Made by a program: the position numbers and the translations under genes. Positions 26,623 to 35,297 of a stretch of DNA of 64,000 nt are shown here, piece after piece; the first letter of the stretch is position 1; every line of letters begins with the position of its first letter. The DNA comes from Flavihumibacter fluminis (GTDB taxonomy: Bacteria; Bacteroidota; Bacteroidia; Chitinophagales; Chitinophagaceae), in the NCBI RefSeq assembly GCF_021491375.1, contig NZ_JAKEVY010000001.1, forward strand, positions 124,001 to 188,000, written 5' to 3'. The notes beneath the pieces were generated by a model. It ran no database searches. It was not told the DNA's origin and saw only the letters and a program-made list of their open reading frames with translations.

Positions 26623-27353
26623 GCTTCAATTTCAGGTTGTATCAGTGCCCGAATAACCACGCTCGCGCACTGGCATCCAAAAATTGCCGGCATATAGGGA
26701 ATGGTGCCGATCAGGGATTTTTTGGGATAGGCTTTTTCTGTTACGATTACTTTTTCCGGATCGATTTTTTCGGGGGAATAAACCACTGTAATTCCTTTAT
26801 AAATGCCGTGCTTGTGCAAACGCTTTCTCACGTAACGGGCCAGCGTACACTCTTTCGACTCTTCCAGTGGCGCGATGGTAACCAATGAGGGATCCAGCTT
26901 CCCTCCCGCTCCCAGTGAACTTACCACCGGAATTCCGGCTTCTACACAGGCTTTAAGCAGCATCACTTTGGGAGACAAGGTATCTATGCAGTCTACAATG
27001 AAATCATAGGGGGCAGATTGAACCAGTTCCGCAGCTTTTTCTTTTTCCATATAGGTTGAGAGAACGGTCAGGTCCAGTTCCGGGTTGATATCCCGAAGAC
27101 GCGCTGCCATAACTTCCGCTTTCAATTTGCCTGCGGTGGAATGCAGTGCCGGAATCTGTCGGTTGCCATTGCTGAGATCAACTGTATCAGCATCTACAAT
27201 CGTCATCTTTCCTACCCCGGATCTCGCGATCATTTCAGCGCAAATCCCACCAACACCACCTAACCCGACAACCAGCACGTGACTACCCATAAGTTTTTCA
27301 ATCGGTTCATCACCCAATAGTAGCTGGGTCCTCGACATCCAGTAAGGAATCAT
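26619..27353 (-). CDS. tcdA: tRNA threonylcarbamoyladenosine dehydratase TcdA
   Basis: TcdA, an E1-like ThiF-fold enzyme, converts t6A37 to cyclic ct6A37 using ATP. The Rossmann motif VLVVGLGGVGG, the ADADTVDLSN-type nucleotide contact and NRQIPALHSTAGKLKAEVM (with the conserved Asn-Arg-Gln) identify the TcdA/YgdL group over MoeB/ThiF. The start is taken as the ATG at 27351-27353 (MIPYWMSRTQLLLG), 244 residues; the frame is open further upstream, but the promoter box at 27374-27381 excludes longer starts. tsaD, which makes its substrate, is also in this window. Confidence 0.9.
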   Translation of the reverse strand: MIPYWMSRTQLLLGDEPIEKLMGSHVLVVGLGGVGGICAEMIARSGVGKMTIVDADTVDLSNGNRQIPALHSTAGKLKAEVMAARLRDINPELDLTVLSTYMEKEKAAELVQSAPYDFIVDCIDTLSPKVMLLKACVEAGIPVVSSLGAGGKLDPSLVTIAPLEESKECTLARYVRKRLHKHGIYKGITVVYSPEKIDPEKVIVTEKAYPKKSLIGTIPYMPAIFGCQCASVVIRALIQPEIEA

Positions 27354-27373
27354 AGAAACAAATTTTGAACCCG

Positions 27374-27381
27374 CAAAACTA
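27374..27381 (-). promoter_or_regulatory. tcdA promoter -7 box (TAGTTTTG)
   Basis: It fits TAnnTTTG on the minus strand and lies 20 bp upstream of the tcdA ATG, in the 58-bp gap shared with the divergent dnaG. Confidence 0.6.
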
Positions 27382-27411
27382 GTTGAAATAAGGTGTAAAT
27401 TGCACAACCCC

Positions 27412-29346
27412 ATGATCTCTCAAACTACCATACAGCAAATCCTGAACAGGATTGATATTATTGATGTGGTGGGTTCTTATGTGAAGCTAAAAAAGAGGGG
27501 AACGAATTACCTGGGCCTCTGTCCTTTTCACAATGAGAAGACACCCAGTTTCACTGTTTCCGCTAATAAAGAGATCTATAAATGTTTTGGTTGTGGCAAA
27601 AGCGGTAATACCATCAGTTTCCTCATGGAGCATGAGAAGTTCTCCTATGTGGAAGCTTTACGGTGGCTGGCCAATCGATACAACATTGAAGTAGAAGAAA
27701 CGGAAGTAAGTGCGGAAAAGCGCCAGCAACTACAGGTAGCCGATAGCCTTTATATCCTGAATAATTTTGCACAGCAGTATTTCTCCAAAACACTGCTGGA
27801 AGATGAAGAAGGTCAGACAATTGGTCTGGCTTACCTGAAAGAACGTGGATTTACTGATGAGATCATAGAAAAATTTCAAATCGGTTATTGCAAGGAGGAA
27901 CGAACAGCTTTTGTGCAGGAGGCATTGGCCAAGCAATACAACCGCGACCTCCTTGTCAAATCCGGACTGGCGGCAATCAGAAACGAAGAGCTGGTGGATA
28001 ACTACCGGGGCAGGATCATATTTCCTGTACACAATACCACGGGAAAAGTAATTGGGTTTGGTGCGCGGATTATTAAAAAGAATGATCGGGCTCCCAAGTA
28101 TATCAACACGCCTGAAAATGAAATCTATGTCAAAAGCAGGATTTTATATGGCATGTATTTCGCACGCCAGGTAATTGATAAGCTGGATGAATGCCTGTTG
28201 GTGGAAGGGTATACGGATGTTACTTCACTGCACCAGGCTGGGGTTGAAAATGTGGTGGCCAGTGGAGGTACTTCACTCACTACGGATCAAATACGTCTCG
28301 TAAAAAAATACACCAATAATCTCACCATTGTATATGATGGCGATGCGGCTGGAGTGAAAGCTGCGCTTCGGGGATTGGATATGGCATTGGAAGAAGGTCT
28401 GAATGTGAAGCTGGTGCTGATTCCGGATAAGGAAGACCCGGATAGTTACGTTAAAAAGGTTGGTGCAGAAGCCTTCCGCCAATTTGTTGCCGATAATAAA
28501 AAAGATTTCATCCTTTTTCAGGTCGAAGTTTCACTTAAGGATGCTGGTAATGACAGTCAGAAAAAAGCGGCGGTTGTGAACCAGATCGCAGAAACATTAT
28601 CCAGGATTAATAAAGCGGAAGACTTCACCAAACAACAGGATTATATCCGGCAATGTGCTGCTTTACTGAAGATTGAAGAAGCCGGATTGAATAACCTCGT
28701 GAACAAGTTTATCCGGGAGAAAATTCAGAAGCTGGAAGTAAAGGCTGCACCTGATACAGATGTCCCTTATTTCGAAGGGAATCCAGATACAACTGAACAA
28801 TACGATGAAAGTTTTTTCCTGCTTCAGAAAGATGAATTGCAGGAAAAGGCCGTAATCCACGCATTGATCGAATTTGGATTAAAGCCCTGGGATAGTGGGA
28901 AGCGAGTTGCGGATTTCCTGTTTGAGGAACTGGATGATGAGGAACTGTTTGACAACAAACAATTATGGGAGATTGCCGAAACCTATAAAACCTGGTACCA
29001 GGCAGGTATGGAACCTACTCCGCGGCATTTCTATTATATGGAGAATCAGGCAATGAGTGCGCTGGTGGTTTCCCTCATGGAGTTTCCCTATGAGGTGAGC
29101 GATAAATGGAAAAACAAATTCCGTTTACCGGTTTCGAGCAGGGAGGAAATGTACAAGGAGGAAGTACTTGCAACACTGCGTTATCTTAAACTCCGTAAGA
29201 TCAAACGCATGATGGAAGAGAACCAGCAGGACCTTGAAAAACCCCATAGTCCGGAGGAGCAGCTGACACTCCTTCAAACACACCAGGCCTTAAAGCAGAT
29301 GGAAAAAGAGTTATTACAGCAACTGGGAACTGTAATCGTGCGATAA
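27412..29346 (+). CDS. dnaG: DNA primase
   Basis: DnaG makes RNA primers at the replication fork together with the DnaB helicase. In 645 residues it shows the CHC2 zinc finger (Cys37, His40, Cys58, Cys61 in CPFH ... CFGC), the RNA polymerase domain with FGARIIKKNDRAPKYINTPEN, the TOPRIM motif LLVEGYTD and the metal Asp residues in YDGDAAG, and a helical C-terminal helicase-interaction part. An upstream TTG adds four residues; the ATG at 27412 is preferred. Confidence 0.96.
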   Translation: MISQTTIQQILNRIDIIDVVGSYVKLKKRGTNYLGLCPFHNEKTPSFTVSANKEIYKCFGCGKSGNTISFLMEHEKFSYVEALRWLANRYNIEVEETEVSAEKRQQLQVADSLYILNNFAQQYFSKTLLEDEEGQTIGLAYLKERGFTDEIIEKFQIGYCKEERTAFVQEALAKQYNRDLLVKSGLAAIRNEELVDNYRGRIIFPVHNTTGKVIGFGARIIKKNDRAPKYINTPENEIYVKSRILYGMYFARQVIDKLDECLLVEGYTDVTSLHQAGVENVVASGGTSLTTDQIRLVKKYTNNLTIVYDGDAAGVKAALRGLDMALEEGLNVKLVLIPDKEDPDSYVKKVGAEAFRQFVADNKKDFILFQVEVSLKDAGNDSQKKAAVVNQIAETLSRINKAEDFTKQQDYIRQCAALLKIEEAGLNNLVNKFIREKIQKLEVKAAPDTDVPYFEGNPDTTEQYDESFFLLQKDELQEKAVIHALIEFGLKPWDSGKRVADFLFEELDDEELFDNKQLWEIAETYKTWYQAGMEPTPRHFYYMENQAMSALVVSLMEFPYEVSDKWKNKFRLPVSSREEMYKEEVLATLRYLKLRKIKRMMEENQQDLEKPHSPEEQLTLLQTHQALKQMEKELLQQLGTVIVR

Positions 29347-29352
29347 GGTTCT

Positions 29353-30024
29353 CTATTTTTCAGATGGATTCTTTTTACCAGCCAGTAATTTTTCAACAGT
29401 AGCGCTTAATCGGTTCTGACGAGTCTCTTCCTTTTTGGCACTGGTTATCCATTGTACATATTCTTTCTTGTTCGTGAAAGAAAGTTGTTCAAAATTTTCA
29501 AGCGCCTTTTTATGTTTCTTAAGCTGTAATTGTTGCTGTAGCGCTTCAGGAATTTCGATTGTACGGGAAACAAAATCAACTCCTTCAATTGCTGCTGGTA
29601 CTCCACCATTGGCGGAAGCTCTGCTTAGTTGGGGAATTTGTTCATTTTTCTTAAAACGTAAAGCACTCCAAACTGAATCGAGTGCAACCTGGCGAACTTC
29701 CTGGTAGCCTGCACTCACGACCCTTTCCCAACTGCAATCGCGGTTGAGATTGGTAGCAATTTTGGAAGCGGCCTTAGGATATGCAATCCAGAGTTTGCTT
29801 TCCTCGTGCAGCGCCGGAAGCACATCTTCCAGAATATTGTTTAACTGATTTTCATTGATCGCAAACACCAGCGCAAAATCAATCCTTCTGCTTTTCAACA
29901 GCGGGGTAACATTTTTTGCGAAAGTGAGCTTGTTAAATTGCTTTTCGATGGAGGATGGTAATCCTTGAATGAGCAGATTTTTTTCTTCTTTGTACTGGAG
30001 CTTTTCCAACAAAGCCTGCGACAT
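29353..30024 (-). CDS. YdeI/OmpD-associated family protein, 223 aa
   Basis: The C-terminal 60 residues (ALENFEQLSFTNKKEYVQWI ... TRQNRLSATVEKLLAGKK) match the YdeI/OmpD-associated domain (PF13376). Before it, EIPEALQQQLQLKKHKKA belongs to the same module. The N-terminal about 130 residues (KNLLIQGLPSSIEKQF ... WIAYPKAASKI) resemble the DUF3052-like partner domain often fused to it. Soluble, function unknown. Its stop codon is 6 bp from the convergent dnaG stop; its own promoter box is at 30065-30072. Confidence 0.78.
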   Translation of the reverse strand: MSQALLEKLQYKEEKNLLIQGLPSSIEKQFNKLTFAKNVTPLLKSRRIDFALVFAINENQLNNILEDVLPALHEESKLWIAYPKAASKIATNLNRDCSWERVVSAGYQEVRQVALDSVWSALRFKKNEQIPQLSRASANGGVPAAIEGVDFVSRTIEIPEALQQQLQLKKHKKALENFEQLSFTNKKEYVQWITSAKKEETRQNRLSATVEKLLAGKKNPSEK

Positions 30025-30064
30025 ATCAGAAACTTTTTAATATAAAAGATCAATGAACCGGCTA

Positions 30065-30072
30065 CAAAGGTA
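30065..30072 (-). promoter_or_regulatory. Promoter -7 box (TACCTTTG) of the YdeI-family gene
   Basis: It fits TAnnTTTG on the minus strand, 40 bp upstream of the ATG, and directly follows the T-run of the upstream M48 terminator. Confidence 0.6.
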
Positions 30073-30113
30073 AAAAAAATACCCGCCTTTGGCGGGCTAA
30101 TCGGGTATTTTTT
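30072..30113. terminator. Terminator of the M48 protease gene
   Basis: On the minus strand CCCGCC-AAA-GGCGGG is followed by TATTTTTTTT. A second, longer pairing (AAATACCCG with CGGGTATTT) uses the same bases and would end in a T-run on the plus strand, so it may act both ways. Confidence 0.85.
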
Positions 30114-30125
30114 GACCTGATTAAT

Positions 30126-30938
30126 TTATTTATTGCTAACCGGCTTATAATATTTCAGTGCTTCGGGCATCATTTCCTTCAGTTTTTCTATCCTTGTTTC
30201 CTCTGCCGGGTGGGTGCTGGCAAATTCCGGAGGGCGATTCCCTCCACTTGCTGCTGCCATGCGTTGCCAAAGGGGAATTGCTTCCTGTGGATTATATCCT
30301 GCCATTGCAGTGAAAATAAGGCCGAATTTATCTGCTTCCAGTTCATTACTTCTTGAGAAAGGCAGCATTGCTCCATAAGTAGAACCAAGACCGTAAGCAG
30401 TCATGAATAATTGCTGCGTTTGGGCAGGTTTATTGGCTGTAGCAACCGCCAGGGCTACTCCACCCAATTGTTGAACCATTCCCTGGCTCATTCTTTCATT
30501 GCCATGTTTGGCAAGGGCATGCGCAATTTCATGACCCATAACTACTGCCAGCGCCGCTTCGTTTTGAGTTATTGGCAATAGTCCTGTGTACACTACAATT
30601 TTTCCCCCAGGCATACACCAGGCGTTTACTTCCTTGGAATCTACCAGGTTATATTCCCATTTGTAACCGGCCAATTCACTCTGAAGCCCTTTTGAAGTAT
30701 AATATTGGGTGACTGCATTTGAAATACGGGTGCCAATCCGGCGAACCATTTCAGCATCTTTGCTCACGGAAGTGCTGACAACTTTATTCTGACTAAGGAA
30801 AGATTGATATTCTGACGCGGCCATGGTTTGGATTTCTGCTTCAGAAAACAGAGACAACTGATTTCTGCCTGTAATCGGGTTCCGGGAACAGGAAGCCAGG
30901 CTGCCAATGACCAAAAGGGACAACAGTATTTTTTTCAT
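30126..30938 (-). CDS. M48 family metalloprotease, lipoprotein
   Basis: This 270-residue protein has a lipoprotein signal with lipobox LASC (Cys17), so it sits in the envelope facing the periplasm. The zinc site is HEIAH (His136, Glu137, His140), with the third ligand Glu in NELEADKFG about 65 residues later. The family (YcaL/LoiP/BepA relatives without TPR repeats) degrades misfolded outer-membrane proteins. It has its own promoter box (30989-30996) and terminator. Confidence 0.92.
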   Translation of the reverse strand: MKKILLSLLVIGSLASCSRNPITGRNQLSLFSEAEIQTMAASEYQSFLSQNKVVSTSVSKDAEMVRRIGTRISNAVTQYYTSKGLQSELAGYKWEYNLVDSKEVNAWCMPGGKIVVYTGLLPITQNEAALAVVMGHEIAHALAKHGNERMSQGMVQQLGGVALAVATANKPAQTQQLFMTAYGLGSTYGAMLPFSRSNELEADKFGLIFTAMAGYNPQEAIPLWQRMAAASGGNRPPEFASTHPAEETRIEKLKEMMPEALKYYKPVSNK

Positions 30939-30988
30939 TGTTGTAGCGGGTTTATACCGGTATATTCAATTCTTGTACCAGACGGGTA

Positions 30989-30996
30989 CAAAGCTA
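30989..30996 (-). promoter_or_regulatory. Promoter -7 box (TAGCTTTG) of the M48 gene
   Basis: It fits TAnnTTTG on the minus strand, 50 bp before the ATG, just downstream of the plsY coding region. Confidence 0.6.
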
Positions 30997-30999
30997 CGA

Positions 31000-31647
31000 T
31001 CAGGATTTCATTTTTCGTTTCCGGTCGCGGTACTTGAGAATAGGAACTTTGCTTTCACTACCCTTGAGCAGACGGCTGATGTTTTTCTGATGGGTAAGGA
31101 TTACCAGTAGTGCAACAACAATTGCAAAGACCCGGTAAGCATGGTTATCCACGTTAAAAATAACCAGGATAAATATCGGGAAAGCAATACTGGCAAGAAT
31201 CGAACTAAGCGAGACAAAACGCGTTAAATATAATACAAGCAAGAAGATTCCAGAGCAACACAGTGCAGTCCAGGGAGATATCCCTATGACCAGTCCGAAT
31301 AATGTTGCAACTCCTTTACCCCCTTTAAACTGAGCCCAGATGGGGAAAATATGCCCCAGTACAGCCGCCATACCTAATCCGATTTGGAAGTTGGTAAGTG
31401 CGAGATCGTTTTCAATATAGTATGGTAGTAACAAGGCCAGTTTAACTGCAGCAAGTCCTTTAAGCACATCGATCACCATCACAAGGGTACCCCATTTAGA
31501 ACCCAGTACGCGGAAGGTATTTGTAGCACCGGCATTTCCGGAGCCGTATTCACGAATATCAATCCCAAAATAGTACTTACTTACCCAAACAGCCGTTGGA
31601 ATAGAGCCAATACAATAGGCAAATATAATCAGAAGAGCCTCTTTCAT
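31000..31647 (-). CDS. plsY: Acyl-phosphate:glycerol-3-phosphate acyltransferase PlsY
   Basis: This 215-residue inner-membrane enzyme acylates position 1 of glycerol 3-phosphate with acyl phosphate, starting phospholipid synthesis. Three cytoplasmic family motifs are present: GSGNAGATNTFRVLG (glycine-rich), GHIFPIWAQFKGGKGVAT, and an early SIPTAVWVSK. Several membrane helices are evident. The C-terminus is Lys/Arg-rich. The promoter box is at 31668-31675. Confidence 0.95.
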   Translation of the reverse strand: MKEALLIIFAYCIGSIPTAVWVSKYYFGIDIREYGSGNAGATNTFRVLGSKWGTLVMVIDVLKGLAAVKLALLLPYYIENDLALTNFQIGLGMAAVLGHIFPIWAQFKGGKGVATLFGLVIGISPWTALCCSGIFLLVLYLTRFVSLSSILASIAFPIFILVIFNVDNHAYRVFAIVVALLVILTHQKNISRLLKGSESKVPILKYRDRKRKMKS

Positions 31648-31667
31648 GCGAGTGTTGAGTTGGATTT

Positions 31668-31675
31668 CAAAAATA
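31668..31675 (-). promoter_or_regulatory. plsY promoter -7 box (TATTTTTG)
   Basis: It fits TAnnTTTG on the minus strand and lies 20 bp upstream of the plsY ATG. Confidence 0.6.
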
Positions 31676-31724
31676 AGGAAATTAAGATACGAAAAACCTT
31701 CGTTTTAATTTCATTTATCCGGCG

Positions 31725-32546
31725 TCAGTTCCGTTCAAGGCACCAACATAACCAACTATCCTTATTTGTTTGTTTTATTAACGAAACTGGGAGTTCTTCT
31801 ATTGCGGCACGCAAATCCGGTTCATCACCAACCAGCAGACCACTGATTAAAATCTTAGCTCCCGGTGCGCAATGAGTTGTCATACTTCCAATCTGTTCCA
31901 GTACCACCCTTTTATTGATATTTGCCAGAATGATGTCAAAAACCGGTAAATCATCCAGGCGGTCCAGTTCTAAGACTGAAATCCCCTCTACCTGGTTGCG
32001 TTCGATATTTTCTTTTGTATTTTCAATGCTCCAGCTATCATTATCAATTGCCACCACAGTAACAGCCCCCATTTTGGCAGCCAGGATTGCCAGGATGCCC
32101 GTACCGGTGCCGAAATCGAGTACTGATTTACCGGTAAAATCGAGTTCCTGCATCGCATCCACCATTTGATAGGTGGTGGCATGATGGCCTGTTCCGAAAC
32201 TCATTTTTGGTGTGATGATCAGGTCGTGGCGAACGCTGTCCGAGCCAGGGTGGAAATCGGCGCGGATCAGGCAGAAATTTCCCACCTGAACGGGTTGAAA
32301 GCCAGCCTCCCACTCCGCATTCCAGTTGCGTTGCTGTATGGTTTCTGTTTCTGAAGTAAGCCCAAACGGATGCAGCAATTCGGATAGTATTGCAGCATCA
32401 TACTGTTCTTCCGGGATATAGGCCAACAGCTCTTCCCGGCTTTCTTCAAAACCTTCGTAACCCGTATCTGCCAGCAGTGCAATTAAAATTTCCCTTGTCT
32501 CCTGCTCTTTTACCGGAATCCGAATCTGTTGATATGAATTTGCCAT
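31725..32546 (-). CDS. prmA: Ribosomal protein L11 methyltransferase
   Basis: PrmA trimethylates amino groups of ribosomal protein L11. The 273-residue protein has the N-terminal substrate-recognition domain (about 1-90) and a C-terminal SAM domain with MSFGTGHHATTYQM, VLDFGTGTGILAILAAKMGA and the catalytic-loop motif ILANINKRV. The length is normal. It lies between pnp and plsY on the same strand. Confidence 0.93.
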   Translation of the reverse strand: MANSYQQIRIPVKEQETREILIALLADTGYEGFEESREELLAYIPEEQYDAAILSELLHPFGLTSETETIQQRNWNAEWEAGFQPVQVGNFCLIRADFHPGSDSVRHDLIITPKMSFGTGHHATTYQMVDAMQELDFTGKSVLDFGTGTGILAILAAKMGAVTVVAIDNDSWSIENTKENIERNQVEGISVLELDRLDDLPVFDIILANINKRVVLEQIGSMTTHCAPGAKILISGLLVGDEPDLRAAIEELPVSLIKQTNKDSWLCWCLERN

Positions 32547-32558
32547 AGTTTAAATAAC

Positions 32559-32583
32559 AAACCCCGATACAGGACCGGGGTTT
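32559..32583 (-). terminator. Probable pnp terminator
   Basis: AAACCCCG (32559-32566) pairs with CGGGGTTT (32576-32583). The T-run after it on the minus strand is short and interrupted (TGTTATTT), so it may be a weak terminator or an RNA-stabilising hairpin. Confidence 0.55.
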
Positions 32584-32605
32584 GGAGTTTATTTGATCAG
32601 AGAAA

Positions 32606-34780
32606 TCAGTTTTCACCTTCCTGTTGACGGGGAGCACCCTGTCCTTCAGGTTTTGGCAACAACACCTTTCTACTCAGTTTGAACTTGCCTGATTTGGGGT
32701 CGGTTCCAGTAAGTTTTACTTTTACCACATCGCCCTCTTTCAGTACACCTTCCAGTGTTTCAAGACGCTTCCAGCTTACTTCAGAAATGTGGAGCAGACC
32801 CTGCTTGCCTGGGAGGAATTCAACAAATGCACCATAAGGCTGAATGCTCTTAACGGTTGCTTCGTAGGTATCTCCAACAGTTGGTTGTGCAGCGATTCCT
32901 TTGATCCATGCCATGGCACGGTCAACGCTTTCTTTCTTGGTACCGAAGATGGAAACTTCACCCTGGTTATTCTTTTCTTCGATATTGATGGTAGTTCCGG
33001 TTTCACGCTGCATTTCCTGGATCACTTTACCACCCGGACCGATTACCGCACCGATGAATTCTTTGTCGATAATTATCTTAACCATACGAGGTGCGTGGGG
33101 CTTAACATCTTCACGGGCACCACCCATGGTAGCATACATCGCATCCAGGATATGAAGACGACCTCTCTTGGCCTGCATCAGCGCCTGGCGCATAATGTCC
33201 ATGCTGAGACCATCCACTTTGATATCCATCTGAACACCACAAATACCTTCTTTGGTACCGGTTACTTTGAAGTCCATATCACCCAGGTGATCCTCATCTC
33301 CCAGGATATCGGTCAAAACAGCAAATTTTCCTTCTTTGGTGATGAGTCCCATTGCCACACCTGAAACGTGTTTGGGCAGGGGTACACCGGCATCCATCAA
33401 GGCCAGGGATCCGGCACAAACAGTTGCCATGGAAGAAGAACCATTGGATTCCAGGATATCACTTACCACGCGCACGGTGTAAGGGAAATCATCTCCGGGC
33501 ATCATTTGCTTCAAAGAACGCATGGCCAGGTTACCGTGACCAACTTCCCGACGACCGGGACCGCGCATCATTTTCACTTCACCAGTTGAGAAGGGAGGGA
33601 AATTATAATGCAGGATGAATTTGGTATAGTCAGAAACCGCAGCACTCTCCACCAGCAGTTCATCCAGGGGAGTACCGAGGGTAACAGTTGTAAGAGACTG
33701 GGTTTCACCACGGGTGAACAGAGCCGCTCCATGGGGAGAAGGCAGTACGTCTACTTCCATAGCAAGCGGACGAACATCTTCCAAACCACGACCATCCAGG
33801 CGCACGCGGTCATTCAGGATCATATCCCGAACTACGTAGTACTGCAGATCGCTATAGTATTTCTTGGCCAGCTTTTTAATGGAATCTTCCAGTTCTGCAC
33901 CTTCGGCAACATTGTAAGCTGTTTTCAGGTGCTCCATAAGTTCGGTGCCAATCGCTTCGAAACGATCACTGCGCTCATGCTTGGGAAGAGCCGACTTGGC
34001 AACTTCGTAAATTTTATCTTTAGCGAAAGCCTGCACCTTAGCGAGCAGTTCTTCGTTTTCTTCAGGCTTCTTGTATTCACGTTTGCCTGTTACGCCTTTT
34101 TTAGCGCGCAGTTCATTCTGAGCCTGAACCTGGATCTTGATGGCTTCGTGGGCAGCTTCAATAGCTTTCACCAGGTCTTCCTCGCTGCACTCTTTGGATT
34201 CACCTTCCACCATCATGATGTTCTTTTCAGTAGCACCAATGATGAAATCCATATCAGCTTTCGCCAATTCGGAGCGGAATGGGTTGATTACATATTGTCC
34301 GTCAATGCGGGCAACACGTACTTCAGAAATGGGTTCCTGAACCGGGATATCTGAAACAGCCAGCGCAGCAGATGCAGCCAGACAGGCCAGTGCATCGGGC
34401 ATAACTTCCGGGTCACTGGAAATCAGGGTAACCAGAATCTGCACATCGCAGAAATAATCTTCCGGGAACAGGGGGCGTAAAGCACGATCAATCAATCGGC
34501 TGGTTAAAACCTCATAATCGTTCAGTTTGCTTTCGCGTTTGAAAAAGGAACCGGGGATTCTACCGGCTGAGGCAAATTTTTCCTGGTAATCTACCGTAAG
34601 GGGAAAAAAGCTCTGACCCTCTTTGGGGTCTTTGTTGGCAACGGCGGTGGCAAGAATGATACAGTTGCCTTGGCGAACTGTAACGGCGCCGTCGGCCTGG
34701 CGTGCCAGCTTGCCTGTTTCGATGGAAACCGTGCGGCCTCCACCCAGGTCGATGCTGACAGAAATAGGTTGTGTTAACAT
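32606..34780 (-). CDS. pnp: Polyribonucleotide nucleotidyltransferase (PNPase)
   Basis: PNPase degrades RNA 3' to 5' by phosphorolysis. The 724-residue protein has two RNase PH domains (the first with FFKRESKLNDYEVLTSRLIDRALRPLFP, the second with MRGPGRREVGHGNLAMRSL and the metal residues around DILGDEDHLGDMDFK), a linking helical domain, a KH domain (IGPGGKVIQEM) and an S1 domain (GDTYEATVKSIQPYGAFVEF). It follows rpsO on the same strand, the conserved rpsO-pnp order, with a terminator between. Confidence 0.97.
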   Translation of the reverse strand: MLTQPISVSIDLGGGRTVSIETGKLARQADGAVTVRQGNCIILATAVANKDPKEGQSFFPLTVDYQEKFASAGRIPGSFFKRESKLNDYEVLTSRLIDRALRPLFPEDYFCDVQILVTLISSDPEVMPDALACLAASAALAVSDIPVQEPISEVRVARIDGQYVINPFRSELAKADMDFIIGATEKNIMMVEGESKECSEEDLVKAIEAAHEAIKIQVQAQNELRAKKGVTGKREYKKPEENEELLAKVQAFAKDKIYEVAKSALPKHERSDRFEAIGTELMEHLKTAYNVAEGAELEDSIKKLAKKYYSDLQYYVVRDMILNDRVRLDGRGLEDVRPLAMEVDVLPSPHGAALFTRGETQSLTTVTLGTPLDELLVESAAVSDYTKFILHYNFPPFSTGEVKMMRGPGRREVGHGNLAMRSLKQMMPGDDFPYTVRVVSDILESNGSSSMATVCAGSLALMDAGVPLPKHVSGVAMGLITKEGKFAVLTDILGDEDHLGDMDFKVTGTKEGICGVQMDIKVDGLSMDIMRQALMQAKRGRLHILDAMYATMGGAREDVKPHAPRMVKIIIDKEFIGAVIGPGGKVIQEMQRETGTTINIEEKNNQGEVSIFGTKKESVDRAMAWIKGIAAQPTVGDTYEATVKSIQPYGAFVEFLPGKQGLLHISEVSWKRLETLEGVLKEGDVVKVKLTGTDPKSGKFKLSRKVLLPKPEGQGAPRQQEGEN

Positions 34781-34833
34781 GTTAATTCGGATGGTTTAAT
34801 GCTGTTAGTAAAAGTCAAAAAGGGATGGCATGC

Positions 34834-34873
34834 AAAAAACTATTCCCAACATGAGGTTTTCAGTTGGGAATAG
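34834..34873 (-). terminator. rpsO terminator
   Basis: A perfect 11-bp stem CTATTCCCAAC / GTTGGGAATAG with a 12-nt loop is followed on the minus strand by six T. It lies between rpsO and pnp, so pnp would be transcribed by read-through or from its own promoter. Confidence 0.9.
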
Positions 34874-34895
34874 TACAGCAATATCATCTTTACTC

Positions 34896-35168
34896 TTATT
34901 TGCGGATACCGAGTTTTTCAATCAGCTGACGATAACCAGTCAGATTGTGTTTGCTCATGTAGGTCAACAAGCGCTTACGCTTACCTACCATTTGCATCAG
35001 ACCGCGGTGAGTTGAGAAATCCTTTTTGTTAGCCTGCAGGTGCTTTGAAATAGAACTGATACGTTCAGTCAGCAGTGCAATCTGTCCTTCAATAGAACCA
35101 GTGTTCGCAGCATTACCCCCAAATTCAGCGAAAATATTCGCTTTTTTTTCTTTAGTTAAATAAGACAT
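34896..35168 (-). CDS. rpsO: 30S ribosomal protein S15
   Basis: The 90-residue protein binds 16S rRNA in the central domain of the small subunit. It has the conserved TGSIEGQIALLTERI, the DFSTHRGLM-x-MVGKRKRLL-x-Y segment that contacts the rRNA three-way junction, and TGYRQLIEKLGIRK at the end. The promoter box is at 35220-35227; a strong terminator follows. Confidence 0.98.
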   Translation of the reverse strand: MSYLTKEKKANIFAEFGGNAANTGSIEGQIALLTERISSISKHLQANKKDFSTHRGLMQMVGKRKRLLTYMSKHNLTGYRQLIEKLGIRK

Positions 35169-35219
35169 CTTTGTGTTTTTTACGAAACATCCAATTTTAT
35201 AAACTTCTTAAATTGGCGG

Positions 35220-35227
35220 CAAAGCTA
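35220..35227 (-). promoter_or_regulatory. rpsO promoter -7 box (TAGCTTTG)
   Basis: It fits TAnnTTTG on the minus strand, 51 bp upstream of the rpsO ATG. It is identical to the box of the M48 protease gene. Confidence 0.6.
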
Positions 35228-35297
35228 CTAAAAATCCTACAATTCATTTGAGTTCTCCTAATTTTTTTGGATTTTGCTTCCTTATTTTTTAATAACC

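Noticed and set aside
33608-34354. 248-residue plus-strand frame opposite pnp
   Set aside because: It is the antisense shadow of pnp; composition is atypical of proteins (excess Phe, His, Gln) and no start signal is seen.
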